Shown here piece by piece: positions 35,209 through 45,134 of a DNA stretch of 64,000 nt. Where the stretch lies: positions 124,001 to 188,000 of the forward strand of contig CAVTTR010000002.1 of the NCBI GenBank assembly GCA_963737745.1. The letters are read 5' to 3'. Source of the DNA: Bog-473 sp963737745 (GTDB lineage: Bacteria > Actinomycetota > Acidimicrobiia > Acidimicrobiales > RAAP-2). Made by a program: the position numbers and the translations under genes. A model generated the notes under the pieces. That model was given only the letters and a program-made list of their open reading frames with translations. It did no database searches and was not told where the DNA came from. Numbering within the stretch: the stretch's first letter is position 1; each line of letters starts with the position of its first letter.

Positions 35209-36015
35209 ATGTCTGATTTCGAACCACTGGTCGCTCTCCCGCCTTCGCTCGACCCCACGGGAAGGTGGTACATCGTGGGACCCGATGCCAGCGTGCTGGT
35301 TGATGCCGACGGGATCCCCCCGTTCGGTGGGCCGAGCCTCGTCGAGACAGGAGAGCCGCCAATCCTGATGGGTTTGCGTGACGGCGTACCCACGTGGGCT
35401 GTGGGCACCAATGATGTGTCGGATAGGCCCGACGGCTACGAACCACGACCCTTGCGCCAACTGGGGGCCCAACTCGATACCCCGTCGTGGATGCTGGCCG
35501 GACGGGCCGTACAACTCGTCGAATGGGCAAGAACGAGCCGATTTTGCGGGCGTTGTGGCACGGCCACCGAGCTGTCCCCCCGAGAGCGAGCGGCCCGGTG
35601 CCCACAGTGCGGGCTGAACGCGTATCCACGATTGGCTCCAGCCGTCATTGTCACGGTCGAGCGTGGTGATGCAATCCTGCTGGGGGAGGGTCGGGGATTC
35701 GGTGGGACGTACTCGGCCCTGGCCGGATTCGCCGAACCGGGGGAAACTCTCGAAGAGGCAGTCGCGCGCGAGGTGCGAGAAGAGGTTGGCGTGGAGGTCG
35801 GTCTCGTTCGCTATTTCGGCAGCCAACCGTGGCCCTTCCCTCATTCGTTGATGATCGGGTTCGTCGCTACCTGGTTGTCGGGTGAGATCCGGGTTGATGG
35901 CGAGGAGATCGTGGATGCGAAGTGGTTCAAAGCGGACGAACTGCCGGAGATCCCGCCGCCCCTCAGCATCGCGCGGCGCCTCATTGACGACTGGGTGATG
36001 CGGCAGAAGCGGTGA
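35209..36015 (+). CDS. nudC: NAD(+) diphosphatase / NADH pyrophosphatase (NudC-type Nudix)
   Basis: The 268-residue enzyme has an N-terminal NudC domain, a zinc ribbon FCGRCG...CPQCG near residues 110-130, and a Nudix box GFAEPGETLEEAVAREVREEVGVEV with the full G-x5-E-x7-REUxEExGU pattern. The SQPWPFP motif that follows is diagnostic for NudC and contributes to NAD recognition. It hydrolyses NAD(H) to nicotinamide mononucleotide and AMP and may remove NAD caps from RNA. The ATG at 35209 is well placed after the upstream peptidase gene. All key residues are present. Confidence 0.9.
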   Translation: MSDFEPLVALPPSLDPTGRWYIVGPDASVLVDADGIPPFGGPSLVETGEPPILMGLRDGVPTWAVGTNDVSDRPDGYEPRPLRQLGAQLDTPSWMLAGRAVQLVEWARTSRFCGRCGTATELSPRERAARCPQCGLNAYPRLAPAVIVTVERGDAILLGEGRGFGGTYSALAGFAEPGETLEEAVAREVREEVGVEVGLVRYFGSQPWPFPHSLMIGFVATWLSGEIRVDGEEIVDAKWFKADELPEIPPPLSIARRLIDDWVMRQKR

Positions 36016-36109
36016 CGAAGGTGGTTCCCACTTCCCAACTCATTTCGTGGTGGTCTACCGTGCGGGCCAGGCTGCGATGCCTACCGCGCCGGCGATCCAA
36101 GGAGTCACG

Positions 36110-37027
36110 ATGGAACTAGCTCGAGTGGACGAAGAGCTCAGGGACTCGGTCATCCCGAAACTCGACCTGCCCGCGGACCGCCGGTGGGCCAGGACGGTCA
36201 CGCGCTCTCTTATCCGATTGGCTCCCAAGGGCGACGTGAGTCGGGGTCACGATCTCGCAGACTCCAAATCGGCGCCGTCGGTGCGTGTGTACCGTCCTGA
36301 CACGCAGACCTCGCCTGCTGCTCTTTTGTGGATACACGGTGGCGGCATGGTCATCGGACGAGCATCCATGGACGACCGGCTCTGTGCCTCCACGGCACGT
36401 GAACTGGGCATCGTCGTCGTTTCCGCTGAATATCGACTCGCACCCGAACATCCCTTCCCTGAGCCGCTGTATGACAGTTATTGGGGTTGGCTCTGGCTTC
36501 AGCAAAACGCGGCCTCGCTGGGCGTTGATCCCGGGAAGGTCGTCGTTGGGGGACAAAGTGCCGGTGGGGGACTGGCCGCCGGCCTGGTGCAGCTTCTCAG
36601 CGACTCGCCAGGACCGTCGCCTTTGGCGCAGTGGCTTTTCTGTCCCATGCTCGACGATCGCACCGCCGCCAATCGCGATCTCGACGGCAAGGAGCACTTC
36701 ATCTGGAACAACTCCAAGAACCGCTTCGGCTGGCGTTCCTACCTCAACGCCGAACCAGGTTCGCCCGATATCCCGCCCTACGCAGCGCCAGCCCGGCGCG
36801 CCAACGTAGAGGGACTCCCGCCTACCTGGATCGGAGTGGGGGATATCGACCTCTTCTATGACGAAGACATGGCGTACGCCAACGCTCTCTCCGCTGCCGG
36901 CGTAGCCGTCACAACCGAAATCGTGCCCGGAGCACCCCACGGGTTCGAGGCCGTGAAGCCCAACGCTGAGATCAGTAAGACTTACGTCTCCAAGGCCCAA
37001 CAATGGTTGAGAGCGACCATTACCTAG
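36110..37027 (+). CDS. Alpha/beta hydrolase fold-3 (hormone-sensitive-lipase-type) esterase
   Basis: The protein of about 305 residues has the HSL-family oxyanion motif HGGGMVIG, the nucleophile elbow GGQSAGGGLAA with Ser, the acid in GVGDIDLFYDED and the His in PGAPHGFEAV. It probably cleaves short-chain esters or lactones in the cytoplasm. The frame is open to 36047, but ATG 36110 has an AAGGAG ribosome binding site and matches the usual family start. It begins the catabolic-looking block that continues to 50.7 kb, and faces the DUF35-thiolase pair convergently. Confidence 0.85.
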   Translation: MELARVDEELRDSVIPKLDLPADRRWARTVTRSLIRLAPKGDVSRGHDLADSKSAPSVRVYRPDTQTSPAALLWIHGGGMVIGRASMDDRLCASTARELGIVVVSAEYRLAPEHPFPEPLYDSYWGWLWLQQNAASLGVDPGKVVVGGQSAGGGLAAGLVQLLSDSPGPSPLAQWLFCPMLDDRTAANRDLDGKEHFIWNNSKNRFGWRSYLNAEPGSPDIPPYAAPARRANVEGLPPTWIGVGDIDLFYDEDMAYANALSAAGVAVTTEIVPGAPHGFEAVKPNAEISKTYVSKAQQWLRATIT

Positions 37028-37058
37028 TGTGGACGTGGCCGCCACGGCCAGATCCCCG

Positions 37059-37481
37059 TCAGTTCGATGCGGGCTTGAACTTCGGGATCTTCATAGACCC
37101 CTGCTCTTCGAAGCAGACCTCGAGGGGCATGTCGAGGACAAGATCTTCGGGCGTGTTGGGAATCCCGACGATGTTCGTCGCCAGCCGTGGTCCCTCCTCC
37201 AGTTCCACGATGGCGATGGCGTAGGGCGCGTCGTCCTCCCACCCCGGTACCGGTCGGTGGTTGATCACGTACGAGTGCAGAGTGGCCCGCCCGCTCACCT
37301 GTACCCACGAGACATCGTCCGAGAAACAGTGGGGACAGAACGGCCGCGGGTAGAAGTAATACCGGTGACAGGCATTACACCGCTGAATGTGGAGTTCCTC
37401 CTTCTGGGCCGCGTCCCAGAACGGCTTGGTCTCCGGCGTGACCACCGGGGCCGGCTTGGCTGGCTTTGGGGCGTCGCTCAC
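37059..37481 (-). CDS. DUF35 OB-fold zinc-ribbon protein, thiolase partner
   Basis: The 140-residue product has an N-terminal zinc ribbon (CNACHRYYFYPRPFCPHC) followed by an OB-fold region (SWVQVSGRATLHSYVINH, PYAIAIVELEEGPRLATNIV, DLPLEVCFEEQ-like end). DUF35 proteins form complexes with thiolase-like or hydratase-like partners and gate CoA-substrate handling; in steroid degradation ChsH2 and Ltp2 partners are examples. Its ATG overlaps the thiolase stop (ATGA), which supports a heteromeric complex. No catalytic residues of its own are expected. Confidence 0.85.
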   Translation of the reverse strand: MSDAPKPAKPAPVVTPETKPFWDAAQKEELHIQRCNACHRYYFYPRPFCPHCFSDDVSWVQVSGRATLHSYVINHRPVPGWEDDAPYAIAIVELEEGPRLATNIVGIPNTPEDLVLDMPLEVCFEEQGSMKIPKFKPASN

Positions 37482-38635
37482 GAGCGCGCCGCCGCGGCCT
37501 CTGCGGAGCCGAAGATGATGGTGCTGGCCGAGGTGAACATGCTGCCCACCCCGTGGGCGACGCTGATGTGCACGTTGGGCACCTGGGCTGCCGCTTCTCC
37601 GCGCACCTGCCGTATCGACTCCTGCATGAGGAACATCCCATAAAGACCCGTATGGGTGTACGAGAGACCGCCGCCGTTGGTGTTCATGGGAAGCGATCCC
37701 CCGGGCGAGGTGTGACCCTCCTCAATAAATGCCCCGGCCTCTCCGCGGCCGACGAAGCCCAAGTCTTCGAGCGTGTAGATCGGCAGGTGAGCAAAAGCGT
37801 CGTACGCCATGAGGTGGTCGACGTCGGCATGGGTGATGCCGGCGTCTTCGAAGGCGATCCTGCCGCTCGTGCGATACGCCCGGGCGCTGGTGAGGTCCTG
37901 CATTTGCGATATCAGTGGGGATTCGGACGATTCGCTGCCGCCGAGAACGTGCACCAATGGCTTACGCACTGGAAGGGTGCGCGCGTGCTCCTCGCTCGTC
38001 ACGATGATCGCGCCGCCACCGTTGGTGGACAGGCAGCATTCGAGGCGGTGCATCGGATAGCAAATCATCGGCGAGTCAAACACGTCTTCGATGGTGATCA
38101 GGTCGCGCATCATCGCCCGTGGCACCTTGGACGCCCACCGGCGTTGGGCGACAGCCACCGATGCCAGTTGCTCATGCGTGAGGCCGTAGGTCTTCATGTA
38201 GCGGAGCACACCTAAGGGAAAATTTGTTGCGGGCAGTCCCACGCCGTACACCTGCTCGAACTGCTGGTGCAGGTTCGCCAGGTCGCGCACGCCCGGGTTG
38301 CTGGCCGGGCCCCCGCGAGAGACGGCGTGGCTTATCACGATGACGTTGGCCATGCCGGCGGCGATGGCAGCGGCCGCATGGTGGAGATGGACAAGGAACG
38401 AGCATCCACCGACGAAGGTGCCGTCCAGCCACGTTGGGGTGATCCCCAAGTAGTGGGCCAGGCCTGCGGGTCCCTCGCCCACGCAAGCAATGCCGTCGAT
38501 GTCGTCGCGGCTGATGCCGGCGTCGACGATGGCATTGCGCACGGCCTCGGCGTGGAGCTGCACGGGAGAGATGTCCGTGATAATTCCGAGGCGATCCGTC
38601 TCAGACGCTCCGATGACGACGATCTTGGTCTGCAC
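37478..38635 (-). CDS. Thiolase-fold protein (acetyl-CoA acetyltransferase/SCPx-like)
   Basis: The 385-residue protein has a nonspecific-lipid-transfer/SCPx-type thiolase fold: VVIGASETDRLG, GGCSFLVHLHHAAAAIAAG with Cys in the first nucleophile region, CYPMHRLECCLSTNGGGAIIV, MAYDAFAHLPIYTLEDLGF and the C-terminal NTNGGGLSYTHTGLYGM and HGVGSMFTSASTIIFG. It likely performs retro-Claisen or aldol cleavage of a CoA thioester together with the DUF35 partner encoded directly downstream. GTG 38635 is chosen as start; the longer frame to 38962 runs into the divergent phosphatase gene and is not real. The precise substrate is unknown; sterol, terpenoid and fatty acyl chains are all possible. Confidence 0.85.
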   Translation of the reverse strand: MQTKIVVIGASETDRLGIITDISPVQLHAEAVRNAIVDAGISRDDIDGIACVGEGPAGLAHYLGITPTWLDGTFVGGCSFLVHLHHAAAAIAAGMANVIVISHAVSRGGPASNPGVRDLANLHQQFEQVYGVGLPATNFPLGVLRYMKTYGLTHEQLASVAVAQRRWASKVPRAMMRDLITIEDVFDSPMICYPMHRLECCLSTNGGGAIIVTSEEHARTLPVRKPLVHVLGGSESSESPLISQMQDLTSARAYRTSGRIAFEDAGITHADVDHLMAYDAFAHLPIYTLEDLGFVGRGEAGAFIEEGHTSPGGSLPMNTNGGGLSYTHTGLYGMFLMQESIRQVRGEAAAQVPNVHISVAHGVGSMFTSASTIIFGSAEAAAARS

Positions 38636-38746
38636 GGCGTGATGATAGGTCCCGCGGCAGGGGGCGCCAATTGGCCATTGGCCTGCCGTCGGGGAGAGTG
38701 CACATGCGGGGTGCGAAAAGCCGGACGCGATGGTACTGTCGCTCGA

Positions 38747-39505
38747 GTGATCGATTCCGAATCCCCCCGGCGTCGCAGCCTTCTCGACGGCGCCAGCAAT
38801 TTTCGTGACCTCGGGGGCTACGAAACACTCGATGGACGCCTCGTGCGCACGGGCATGGTCTTTCGGTCGGGAGCGCTGCACGCCATGACCGACGCCGACC
38901 ATGAGCGCCTGCGGGAGTTGGGCGTTCAGGTGGCCGTCGACCTTCGACCGCCTGAAGAGCAAGCAGCGGAGCCGACGAACGCTCCATTCCTACGCATCTT
39001 GCACGTTCCGCTCATGCGCGGCGAGCGCACCGGTGCCCCGGACGCGCTGGCCAATGGGGACGGCTACCTTCGGGACCGCTACTGCGAGATCCTGCTCGAC
39101 CGCGCCTCTGACATCGGCACGATCTTGAGGTCGTTTGCCCAAGAAGACGGGCTCCCCGTGATCATCCATTGCGCCGCAGGCAAGGACCGCACCGGGGTGG
39201 TATCCGCCGTGCTCTTGCTGGCGTTGGGCGTCGACGAGTCGACCGTGCTCGACGACTATGAGCTGACGTCCGAATACGCGGCGGCGGCCAGGGTGGAGGA
39301 ACTGAAGGAAAAGATGGCCGGTACAGGATTGTCTCCGGCGGTGATCGCCGGCTTGCTGGGCACCAGTCGTTCCGGTCTCGCTGATGCGATCGCACTTTTG
39401 CGCCAGGAGCACGGCACGCTTGAGAACTACCTCGTCGGCGCGGCGGGCGTCTCGCCCGACGAACTCAGGACGATTCGCGAGCGGCTGACTGTCTCATCGG
39501 ATTAG
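38747..39505 (+). CDS. Tyrosine-protein phosphatase (dual-specificity type, Y_phosphatase3)
   Basis: The 252-residue protein contains FRDLGGYETLDGRLVRTGMVFRSG near the start and the phosphatase loop HCAAGKDRTG (C-x5-R) near residues 141-150, then the helix EYAAAARVEELKEKMAG and an all-helical C-terminus. This is the MptpB-like family found in actinobacteria, acting on phosphotyrosine or phosphoinositide substrates. The start GTG 38747 fits the conserved N-terminus. It is divergent from the thiolase gene, separated by 111 bases that contain the 10-bp palindrome GCCAATTGGC (38666-38675). Confidence 0.85.
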   Translation: MIDSESPRRRSLLDGASNFRDLGGYETLDGRLVRTGMVFRSGALHAMTDADHERLRELGVQVAVDLRPPEEQAAEPTNAPFLRILHVPLMRGERTGAPDALANGDGYLRDRYCEILLDRASDIGTILRSFAQEDGLPVIIHCAAGKDRTGVVSAVLLLALGVDESTVLDDYELTSEYAAAARVEELKEKMAGTGLSPAVIAGLLGTSRSGLADAIALLRQEHGTLENYLVGAAGVSPDELRTIRERLTVSSD

Positions 39506-39585
39506 GCCCATCGGATGAGCCCCATCGGCAGAGAGGTCCATCGTCGTGGAGGGCCACCGACGGGCGAGCATGGGCCGGATTGTAA

Positions 39586-40614
39586 TTAGACGACGCCGAG
39601 AAGACGGTACGTCTGGTGATCCGTCATGGCCGCGCCCAATCGCGGCATGTGCTGTAACACCTCGTCGCGCCCGCGGATCATCGTGATGACCCACAGCAGA
39701 TATCCGTAGCTGAAGCTCCGTCGATAGAGGTCCCACGCCTCGTCGAACGCCGGCGCCGGCGCCCCGCTCGCCGCGAGTTCGGCCAGATAAAAGCGGAGAA
39801 GGTCTTCTTCATTGGCCCTGCGGTCCTCGATGGTCAAGACGGTGCCAAGGTGATAGGCGACATCCTGGGCCCAGTGGCCCGTCTGCGCCACCTCCCAGTC
39901 GAAGAAAGACCCACGCCCCTCGGGGTCGAGGTACACGTTGCCGGTGTGCGTGTCGCCATGCAGCACGCAGGTGACGCCGAACTCCTGCTGCGCCCGCAGC
40001 GCGGCGACGAGGTTCTCCCCGGAACAGATTTCAGGCGCAAAGCCATCGGCCCTGCCGTCGTCGAGGAGCTTCTGGAGTTCCTCGGCCTTGTGCATGTTGC
40101 CGAATCGCTCCAGCCCGTGGCTGAGCCAGGGAATGTCCGACACGAGATCGAGGCCCCACGTCGTCCCGTGAAGACGAGCGAGTTGGGACAACGTTTCGCG
40201 CACGAGCTTTTGTTCGAACGGGAAATGCGGGTTCATGAATTTCCCGCCCAAGGCGACGATGTCGTCCATCACGATGATCGAGGTCATGCCGTCCACCGCG
40301 GCGAAGTGCACACATGGCAGTCGGACGTCGAGACGAGGTGCCACGTCCATATAGAACATCGCCTCGCCAGCGCTGCCACCGTCGGAGCCGTCGAGGCTTG
40401 CCTTGGCACAGTAGTGATTGACGCGCTGCCCACCCGGGCCGTCGACCGTCACTGCGAACTGCAGCTTCTCGAGCCGCGTCTTGGAGGTGCCTGTGGTCTC
40501 AACGGCCACAATCGTGTCGTCGTCACCGATGTCATCGAGTGCGGCCTGTAGCCACGCGGGATCGAGGACTTCCTCATGCGTGCGCGGGATGTGCGTGGTC
40601 GGCAAGTGATCCAT
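39586..40614 (-). CDS. Phosphotransferase family protein (APH/CHK-like kinase)
   Basis: The product of about 342 residues shows an aminoglycoside-phosphotransferase-like kinase core: nucleotide-binding region with VNHYCAKASLDGSDGGSAGEAMFY, the hinge IIVMDDIVALGG, the catalytic loop CVLHGDTHTGNVYLD and the metal-binding SFFDWEVAQTG. It may phosphorylate a small alcohol, such as a steroid or acyl-glycerol type compound, since this subgroup is common in actinobacterial degradation loci. ATG 40614 is preferred; the frame opens at 40629. It stands between the phosphatase and the binding-protein gene and is divergent from the latter. Confidence 0.8.
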   Translation of the reverse strand: MDHLPTTHIPRTHEEVLDPAWLQAALDDIGDDDTIVAVETTGTSKTRLEKLQFAVTVDGPGGQRVNHYCAKASLDGSDGGSAGEAMFYMDVAPRLDVRLPCVHFAAVDGMTSIIVMDDIVALGGKFMNPHFPFEQKLVRETLSQLARLHGTTWGLDLVSDIPWLSHGLERFGNMHKAEELQKLLDDGRADGFAPEICSGENLVAALRAQQEFGVTCVLHGDTHTGNVYLDPEGRGSFFDWEVAQTGHWAQDVAYHLGTVLTIEDRRANEEDLLRFYLAELAASGAPAPAFDEAWDLYRRSFSYGYLLWVITMIRGRDEVLQHMPRLGAAMTDHQTYRLLGVV

Positions 40615-40721
40615 CGGGCAACTGTACATCTCTTGCTGTTCGGACGGACTGTCGTTATGCTGCCGCTAGAAGGGCAATCTAGCGATACTCGCCATTTGGC
40701 CATTTACAAGGGGGGTCGTCC

Positions 40722-41961
40722 ATGTGGACGGGAATGAGGGCGTTACGCCTTGGTACTGCGATTTTTTGTCTGACGGGAGTTGTCGTCGGCGTGTCGGGAG
40801 CCGCTGCTTCGGCGGCCAAGGCTCCGATCAAAATCGGCCTGATCACCGACGAAACCGGGGTCGGCGCCGTGACCTATGGCGGCAGTGAGGTCGGGGCGCA
40901 GGCCCGCATCGACGCGCAGAACGCCGCCGGCGGGGTGAACGGCCACAAGATCCAACTCGTGGTCGAAGACGACCAGTCCACGCCGAGCGGCAACCTCTCG
41001 GCGGCCCAGACCCTGGTCGAGGACAAGGGCGTCTTCGCCATCATCGACAACGCCTCGATCGCTTTTGGCGGCGCCAGCTATTTGAGCCAGCAGAAGATCC
41101 CGATCACCGGGGCGGACCGAAGACGGTCCCGAGTGGGCGGCCAAGGCCAACTCGAACATGTTCAGCGTGACCGGGACCCTGACGGCGCCCATTAATGGCA
41201 GGAACTACAGCTACAACGACGCCGAGGCGGCCCTCAAGGCGGTCGGCATCACCAAGTTGGCCACGGTGACGGCCAACGTACCGAGCGCCATCAATGCCGC
41301 CAACGCCGTGTTTGCGGCGGGCAAGCCCCTGGGCATCAGCAAGTGCCTCAACGACATCGTGCCGATCGGCGACGTCAACTTCACCACCTTTGCCTTAGAG
41401 ATGAAGTCCAAGGGATGCAACGGCGTCGAGGTGCTCAGCCTCCTGTCCAGCTGCACCGCCCTGGCCACGGCCATCAAGCAGGCCGGCCTCAAGGTCAAAG
41501 AAGAGTGCGCCACCGGCTACGACGAGTCCGTGCTGACCCAGCCGACCGCCTTGGCCGCCATGCAGGGTACGTACACCATGGCCACCATCAACGTCTTGGG
41601 CAACGACGTCGCCCCGCCGGTCAAGACCTTCCTCAGCAACCTCAAGAAGTACACCACGTGGCCCGGCGGCCTGCCCAGCCTCAACATTGACTATGACTAC
41701 GAGGCCGCCGACCTCATGATCAAGGGCTTGCAACTCGCCGGTGCGAACCCGACCCGCAGCGCCGTCATCGCCGACTTGCGCAAGGTCAAAGGCTACACCG
41801 CCGGTGGGCTGATTCCGCCCCCGGGCGACGACTTCACCCACTTTGGAACCCTGGCCGGGGTGCCCAAGACGAACTGCGAGCAGTTGCTCGAGATCAAGGG
41901 CAAGTCCTACGTGCCGGCCGGCAAGCTGGCCTGCGGCACGTTGGTGTCATCGAAGGCGTAG
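40722..41961 (+). CDS. Leu/Ile/Val-type ABC substrate-binding protein (Peripla_BP_6), one frame change
   Basis: From ATG 40722, after an AAGGGGGG ribosome binding site, a signal peptide (ALRLGTAIFCLTGVVVGVSG) leads to IKIGLITDETGVGAVTYGGSEVGAQARIDAQNAAGGVNGHKIQLVVEDDQS, the hallmark of branched-chain-type binding proteins. Near 41118 the frame changes and continues EWAAKANSNMFSVTGTLTAP up to IKGKSYVPAGKLACGTLV. The length of about 413 residues is normal. The protein would bind an amino acid, amide or aromatic acid outside the membrane, but no permease or ATPase gene for it is present nearby. Confidence 0.8.
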
Positions 41962-41973
41962 GAGCACAATCGA

Positions 41974-43754
41974 TCAGACGGCGGAGGTGAGCCGGGGGAC
42001 GTGTCGGTCGTAGGCCCGCATCCCCTCGGCCACCGTCTGATTGACATCTCGTGCAAGGAGGTAACGCTCGGCGACGAGTCGATTGGCTGCAGCCGTCAAG
42101 TCCCTCTCGTACGAGGCCCGGTCAGCCGGACGCTTCCTGACTGCAGCGGCAGCCGACTGCCGACGAACTCGTAGAGGACGTCGGGTAGCCCGTCGATGTG
42201 CCTTCGAGGGTTCCATCCCGTGTACGCCGCCACTGGTGCGGCAACCGCCGGGAGTCGGATACCCGCGACCTCGTTTCCCGAGGCATCGACGCGCGACACC
42301 AAAGCCACCAAGGGTGCCCCTAGTTCCAGCGGCCAGGTCGTGGCATCTCGATCGATGACCGGCGTGTAGGGCAGATGCGCCGGGTCTGGCAACTGGGCGT
42401 CGTGGAAACCCTCCAAGGCCTCGGTGCGTCGTACTGCGGTTCCATCGGCGACACGGGGCACGCAGCTCGGCGTTGGACCTGCGCCATCACAGACCCATTG
42501 TTCCAGCTGGACAAAGAGTGCCCGAAGTATTGGTCCGGCGTCGAGGGAATGAGTCGGATTCGCCAGGGGCATCAGATCTTTCATGGAAGAGAGATTGCCG
42601 TAGTGGTCGGTGCCGCTGATCAGATAGGCCCGACCATCAGGGTCTTCGGGCAGATCGCCGCCCGTCGTGGCATCTTGATGGACCAGAGCGCCGTCCCCGC
42701 GCCAGTACTCCCACGAGCTATTGGTGAAGAAGACCTTGGGCGTCCCACCAAGCGTCCGTTGTAACTCCAGCAGGGCTCCGGTGTCGTAGGGAGGCCCATA
42801 ACCCGGGTTCAGCGCATGGGTCACGGACGGCTGGGCATAGCGGAAGTTGAATTCCCCCTGTCGGGCACTGGCTATGTGGGCGAAGATTCCCCCGAATACC
42901 TGGCGGCCATTTTCGTCGAGGTTGAGGCCGGTGTGCAGGAACTCGCGCAAGAACCTGCCGGACTGCGATACTCCGAAGGCCAGGACGTGATCGTGGGACC
43001 GGCCAAGGAATGATCCGAAGTCTCGGATGGCGAGAAGACCCGTGCCGACAACTGGCGCCATGGCCGAGCGGTAGACCACCTCATACCAGTGGAAAGCTCG
43101 GAAGCCCCCCTCCAGCGTGACATGGGTGGCGTCGACGAAATGCCAACGACTTCGGGGCACCACATGTTTTTCGCCTAGAGGCGATGTCCGCACGCTCAAG
43201 GAGGCTTCTGGGTCATTCAATTGGGCCACCGGATACGGAGCGAATTGGAACAACCCTGCGGCGTCGGTCAGCTGATGTTGTTCTTCGTCGACGTCTAGCC
43301 TGAATTCGGCGCGCATCAGGCCGGGGTCGACGTTCGCCATCGGTGCCGCGAGCCCGAGCCCGCCGTTCTCTCGAAGGACGTCCCATTGCCAACCACACCA
43401 GGCGATCGTCCATCTGTTCTCGAGCAGGAAGCCATCCCCCGGGTCGGGCGCAGCGGACACAGCCGAGCCCACGGAGGCAGCACTGAACGAAGAGGCAGTG
43501 TCCGAGCTCAATGGCATGCCTCCGGTCATGCCACGATTCGGGATTACCAACAAGGCCCGGTCTCCGGCTTCGCCGATGGGTCTGAGCATGCGTACGTCAG
43601 CTGCGAAGCGCACCTTGCCGTCGTCGTCCGCTGTGACGGCGCTCAGGTCGGCGATGCTCTGGTTGGCGGGACTACCTGGTATGACGGCGAAATGAGCTAC
43701 GCCGGTCACCCACTCATAGGAGTGCGGAAACGTACGCGACGGACGTGTGCACAT
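41974..43754 (-). CDS. Large alpha/beta hydrolase-domain protein, frame change near C-terminus
   Basis: The main frame (42096-43754) encodes a 550-residue protein of the alpha/beta-hydrolase-domain family (PF20091 type): VTGVAHFAVIPGSPANQSIADLSAV, LLVIPNRG, the nucleophile motif LAFGVSQSGRFLREFLHTGLN with Ser, FNFRYAQPSV, and a late HYGNLSSM-like His segment. Near 42150 the frame changes so that the natural end ASYERDLTAAANRLVAERYLLARDV is reached, stopping at 41974. The N-terminus also looks cut, and the first codons may belong to another frame. It likely hydrolyses a bulky ester. It is divergent from the P450 gene. Confidence 0.7.
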
Positions 43755-43898
43755 CGAAACTTTCGAGCATGTTCGAAGGTAACACTGCGATCGGTGGACG
43801 GCTCGGTGCCGTCACCCCAGGAAAAAAAATGAGAACCTGCTTCCCGCGGGGTCGGCCCCGCATTGGCATCTTTTCCCTTTTATGTCAGGATGTGCCAC

Positions 43899-45107
43899 AT
43901 GCCAGCATCTGCGCCCTATTACGACCCGTACGACGCCGAGATCGATCGTGATCCCTATCCGGTGTGGAGGCGTCTGCGAGAGGAAGCGCCGCTCTACTAC
44001 AACGAGAAGTTCGACTTCTTCGCACTCAGTCGGTTCGACGACGTCGAGAAGGGCCTGACGGACTGGAAGACGTACAGCTCAGCCAAGGGGATGCTGCTCG
44101 AGATCATTAAGGCCGTCGTCGAGCGGGGCATGGTGATTCCCCCCGGGAACACGCTCTTTGAGGACCCGCCGCTTCATGCCGCCCATCGCAGCGTTCTTTC
44201 CCGCGTATTCACACCCAAGCGCATGGCTTCGGTTGAACCCGAAGCACGGGCGTTCTGTGGGCAGGCACTCGATCCGCTCGTCGGGTCGAACGGGTTCGAT
44301 TTCGTCCGTGATCTCGGAGCCAAAATGCCCATGCGCATGATTGGGATGCTCTTGGGCATCCCCGAGGCCGACCAAGAGGCCATTCGGGACGCCATCGATG
44401 AGGGACTGGCGCTCGACGAGGGCGGTCAGCCGAACCAGCGCGTGATGGACGGCCCATCCTCGACCCAGACCATGTTTGCCGAATACATCGAGTGGCGAGC
44501 GAAGCACCCCTCCGATGACCTTATGACGCAGATGCTCAATGCAGAGTTCGAAGATGACCATGGCGTGCGCCGCAAGCTCACTCGGGAGGAGATTCTCGTG
44601 TACGTGGGCAACGTGGCGGCGGCGGGCAATGAGACGGCAACGCGTCTGATCGGATGGACGGGCAAGGTGTTGGCTGAACATCCAGACCAACTCCGGGATC
44701 TGGCCGCTCATCGGGAGCTGGTGCCCCAGGTCATTGAGGAGCTGTTGCGCTATGAGGCACCCTCACCTGTACAGGCGCGCTATGTCACCAAGGACGTCGA
44801 GCACCACGGTGAGGTGCTCCGCGAAGGCAGCGTGGTCCTCATGCTCAATGGAGCGGCCAATCGCGACGATCGCCATTTCCCCAACGGTGATGACTTCGAC
44901 ATCCACCGCAAGATCGACCACCACCTGAGTTTCGGCTACGGCATCCACTTCTGCCTCGGAGCGGCCCTGGCGCGGCTCGAAGGGCGCGTTGCCCTCGATG
45001 AGGTCCTCAAGCGCTGGCAGCACTGGGAAGTCGACTACGACAACGCTGTCCCGGCTCTCACGTCGACGGTACGGGGTTGGTCGAAGTTGCCGGTCGTTAC
45101 GTCCTAG
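43899..45107 (+). CDS. Cytochrome P450
   Basis: The 402-residue bacterial class I P450 has the I-helix motif AAAGNETATRL near residue 240 (Asn in place of the usual His before ET), the E-x-x-R of EELLRYEAP near 280, and the heme-binding loop FGYGIHFCLGAALAR near residues 345-359 with the thiolate Cys. It hydroxylates a hydrophobic substrate using a ferredoxin/reductase pair, which is not in the window. ATG 43899 gives the normal P450 start; AGGA lies upstream. The surrounding esterases, VOC and thioesterase genes suggest a role in degradation of a steroid- or terpene-like compound. Confidence 0.9.
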   Translation: MPASAPYYDPYDAEIDRDPYPVWRRLREEAPLYYNEKFDFFALSRFDDVEKGLTDWKTYSSAKGMLLEIIKAVVERGMVIPPGNTLFEDPPLHAAHRSVLSRVFTPKRMASVEPEARAFCGQALDPLVGSNGFDFVRDLGAKMPMRMIGMLLGIPEADQEAIRDAIDEGLALDEGGQPNQRVMDGPSSTQTMFAEYIEWRAKHPSDDLMTQMLNAEFEDDHGVRRKLTREEILVYVGNVAAAGNETATRLIGWTGKVLAEHPDQLRDLAAHRELVPQVIEELLRYEAPSPVQARYVTKDVEHHGEVLREGSVVLMLNGAANRDDRHFPNGDDFDIHRKIDHHLSFGYGIHFCLGAALARLEGRVALDEVLKRWQHWEVDYDNAVPALTSTVRGWSKLPVVTS

Positions 45108-45134
45108 AACGATGCCGGGGGAAAGCAACCGAGG

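Noticed and set aside
36116..37045. 309-codon minus-strand frame opposite the esterase
   Set aside because: The plus-strand esterase has HGGG and GQSAGG motifs and a ribosome binding site; the opposite frame has none.
38267..38746. N-terminal extension of the tyrosine phosphatase frame
   Set aside because: It overlaps the well-conserved thiolase gene on the other strand; conserved phosphatase sequence starts only at GTG 38747.
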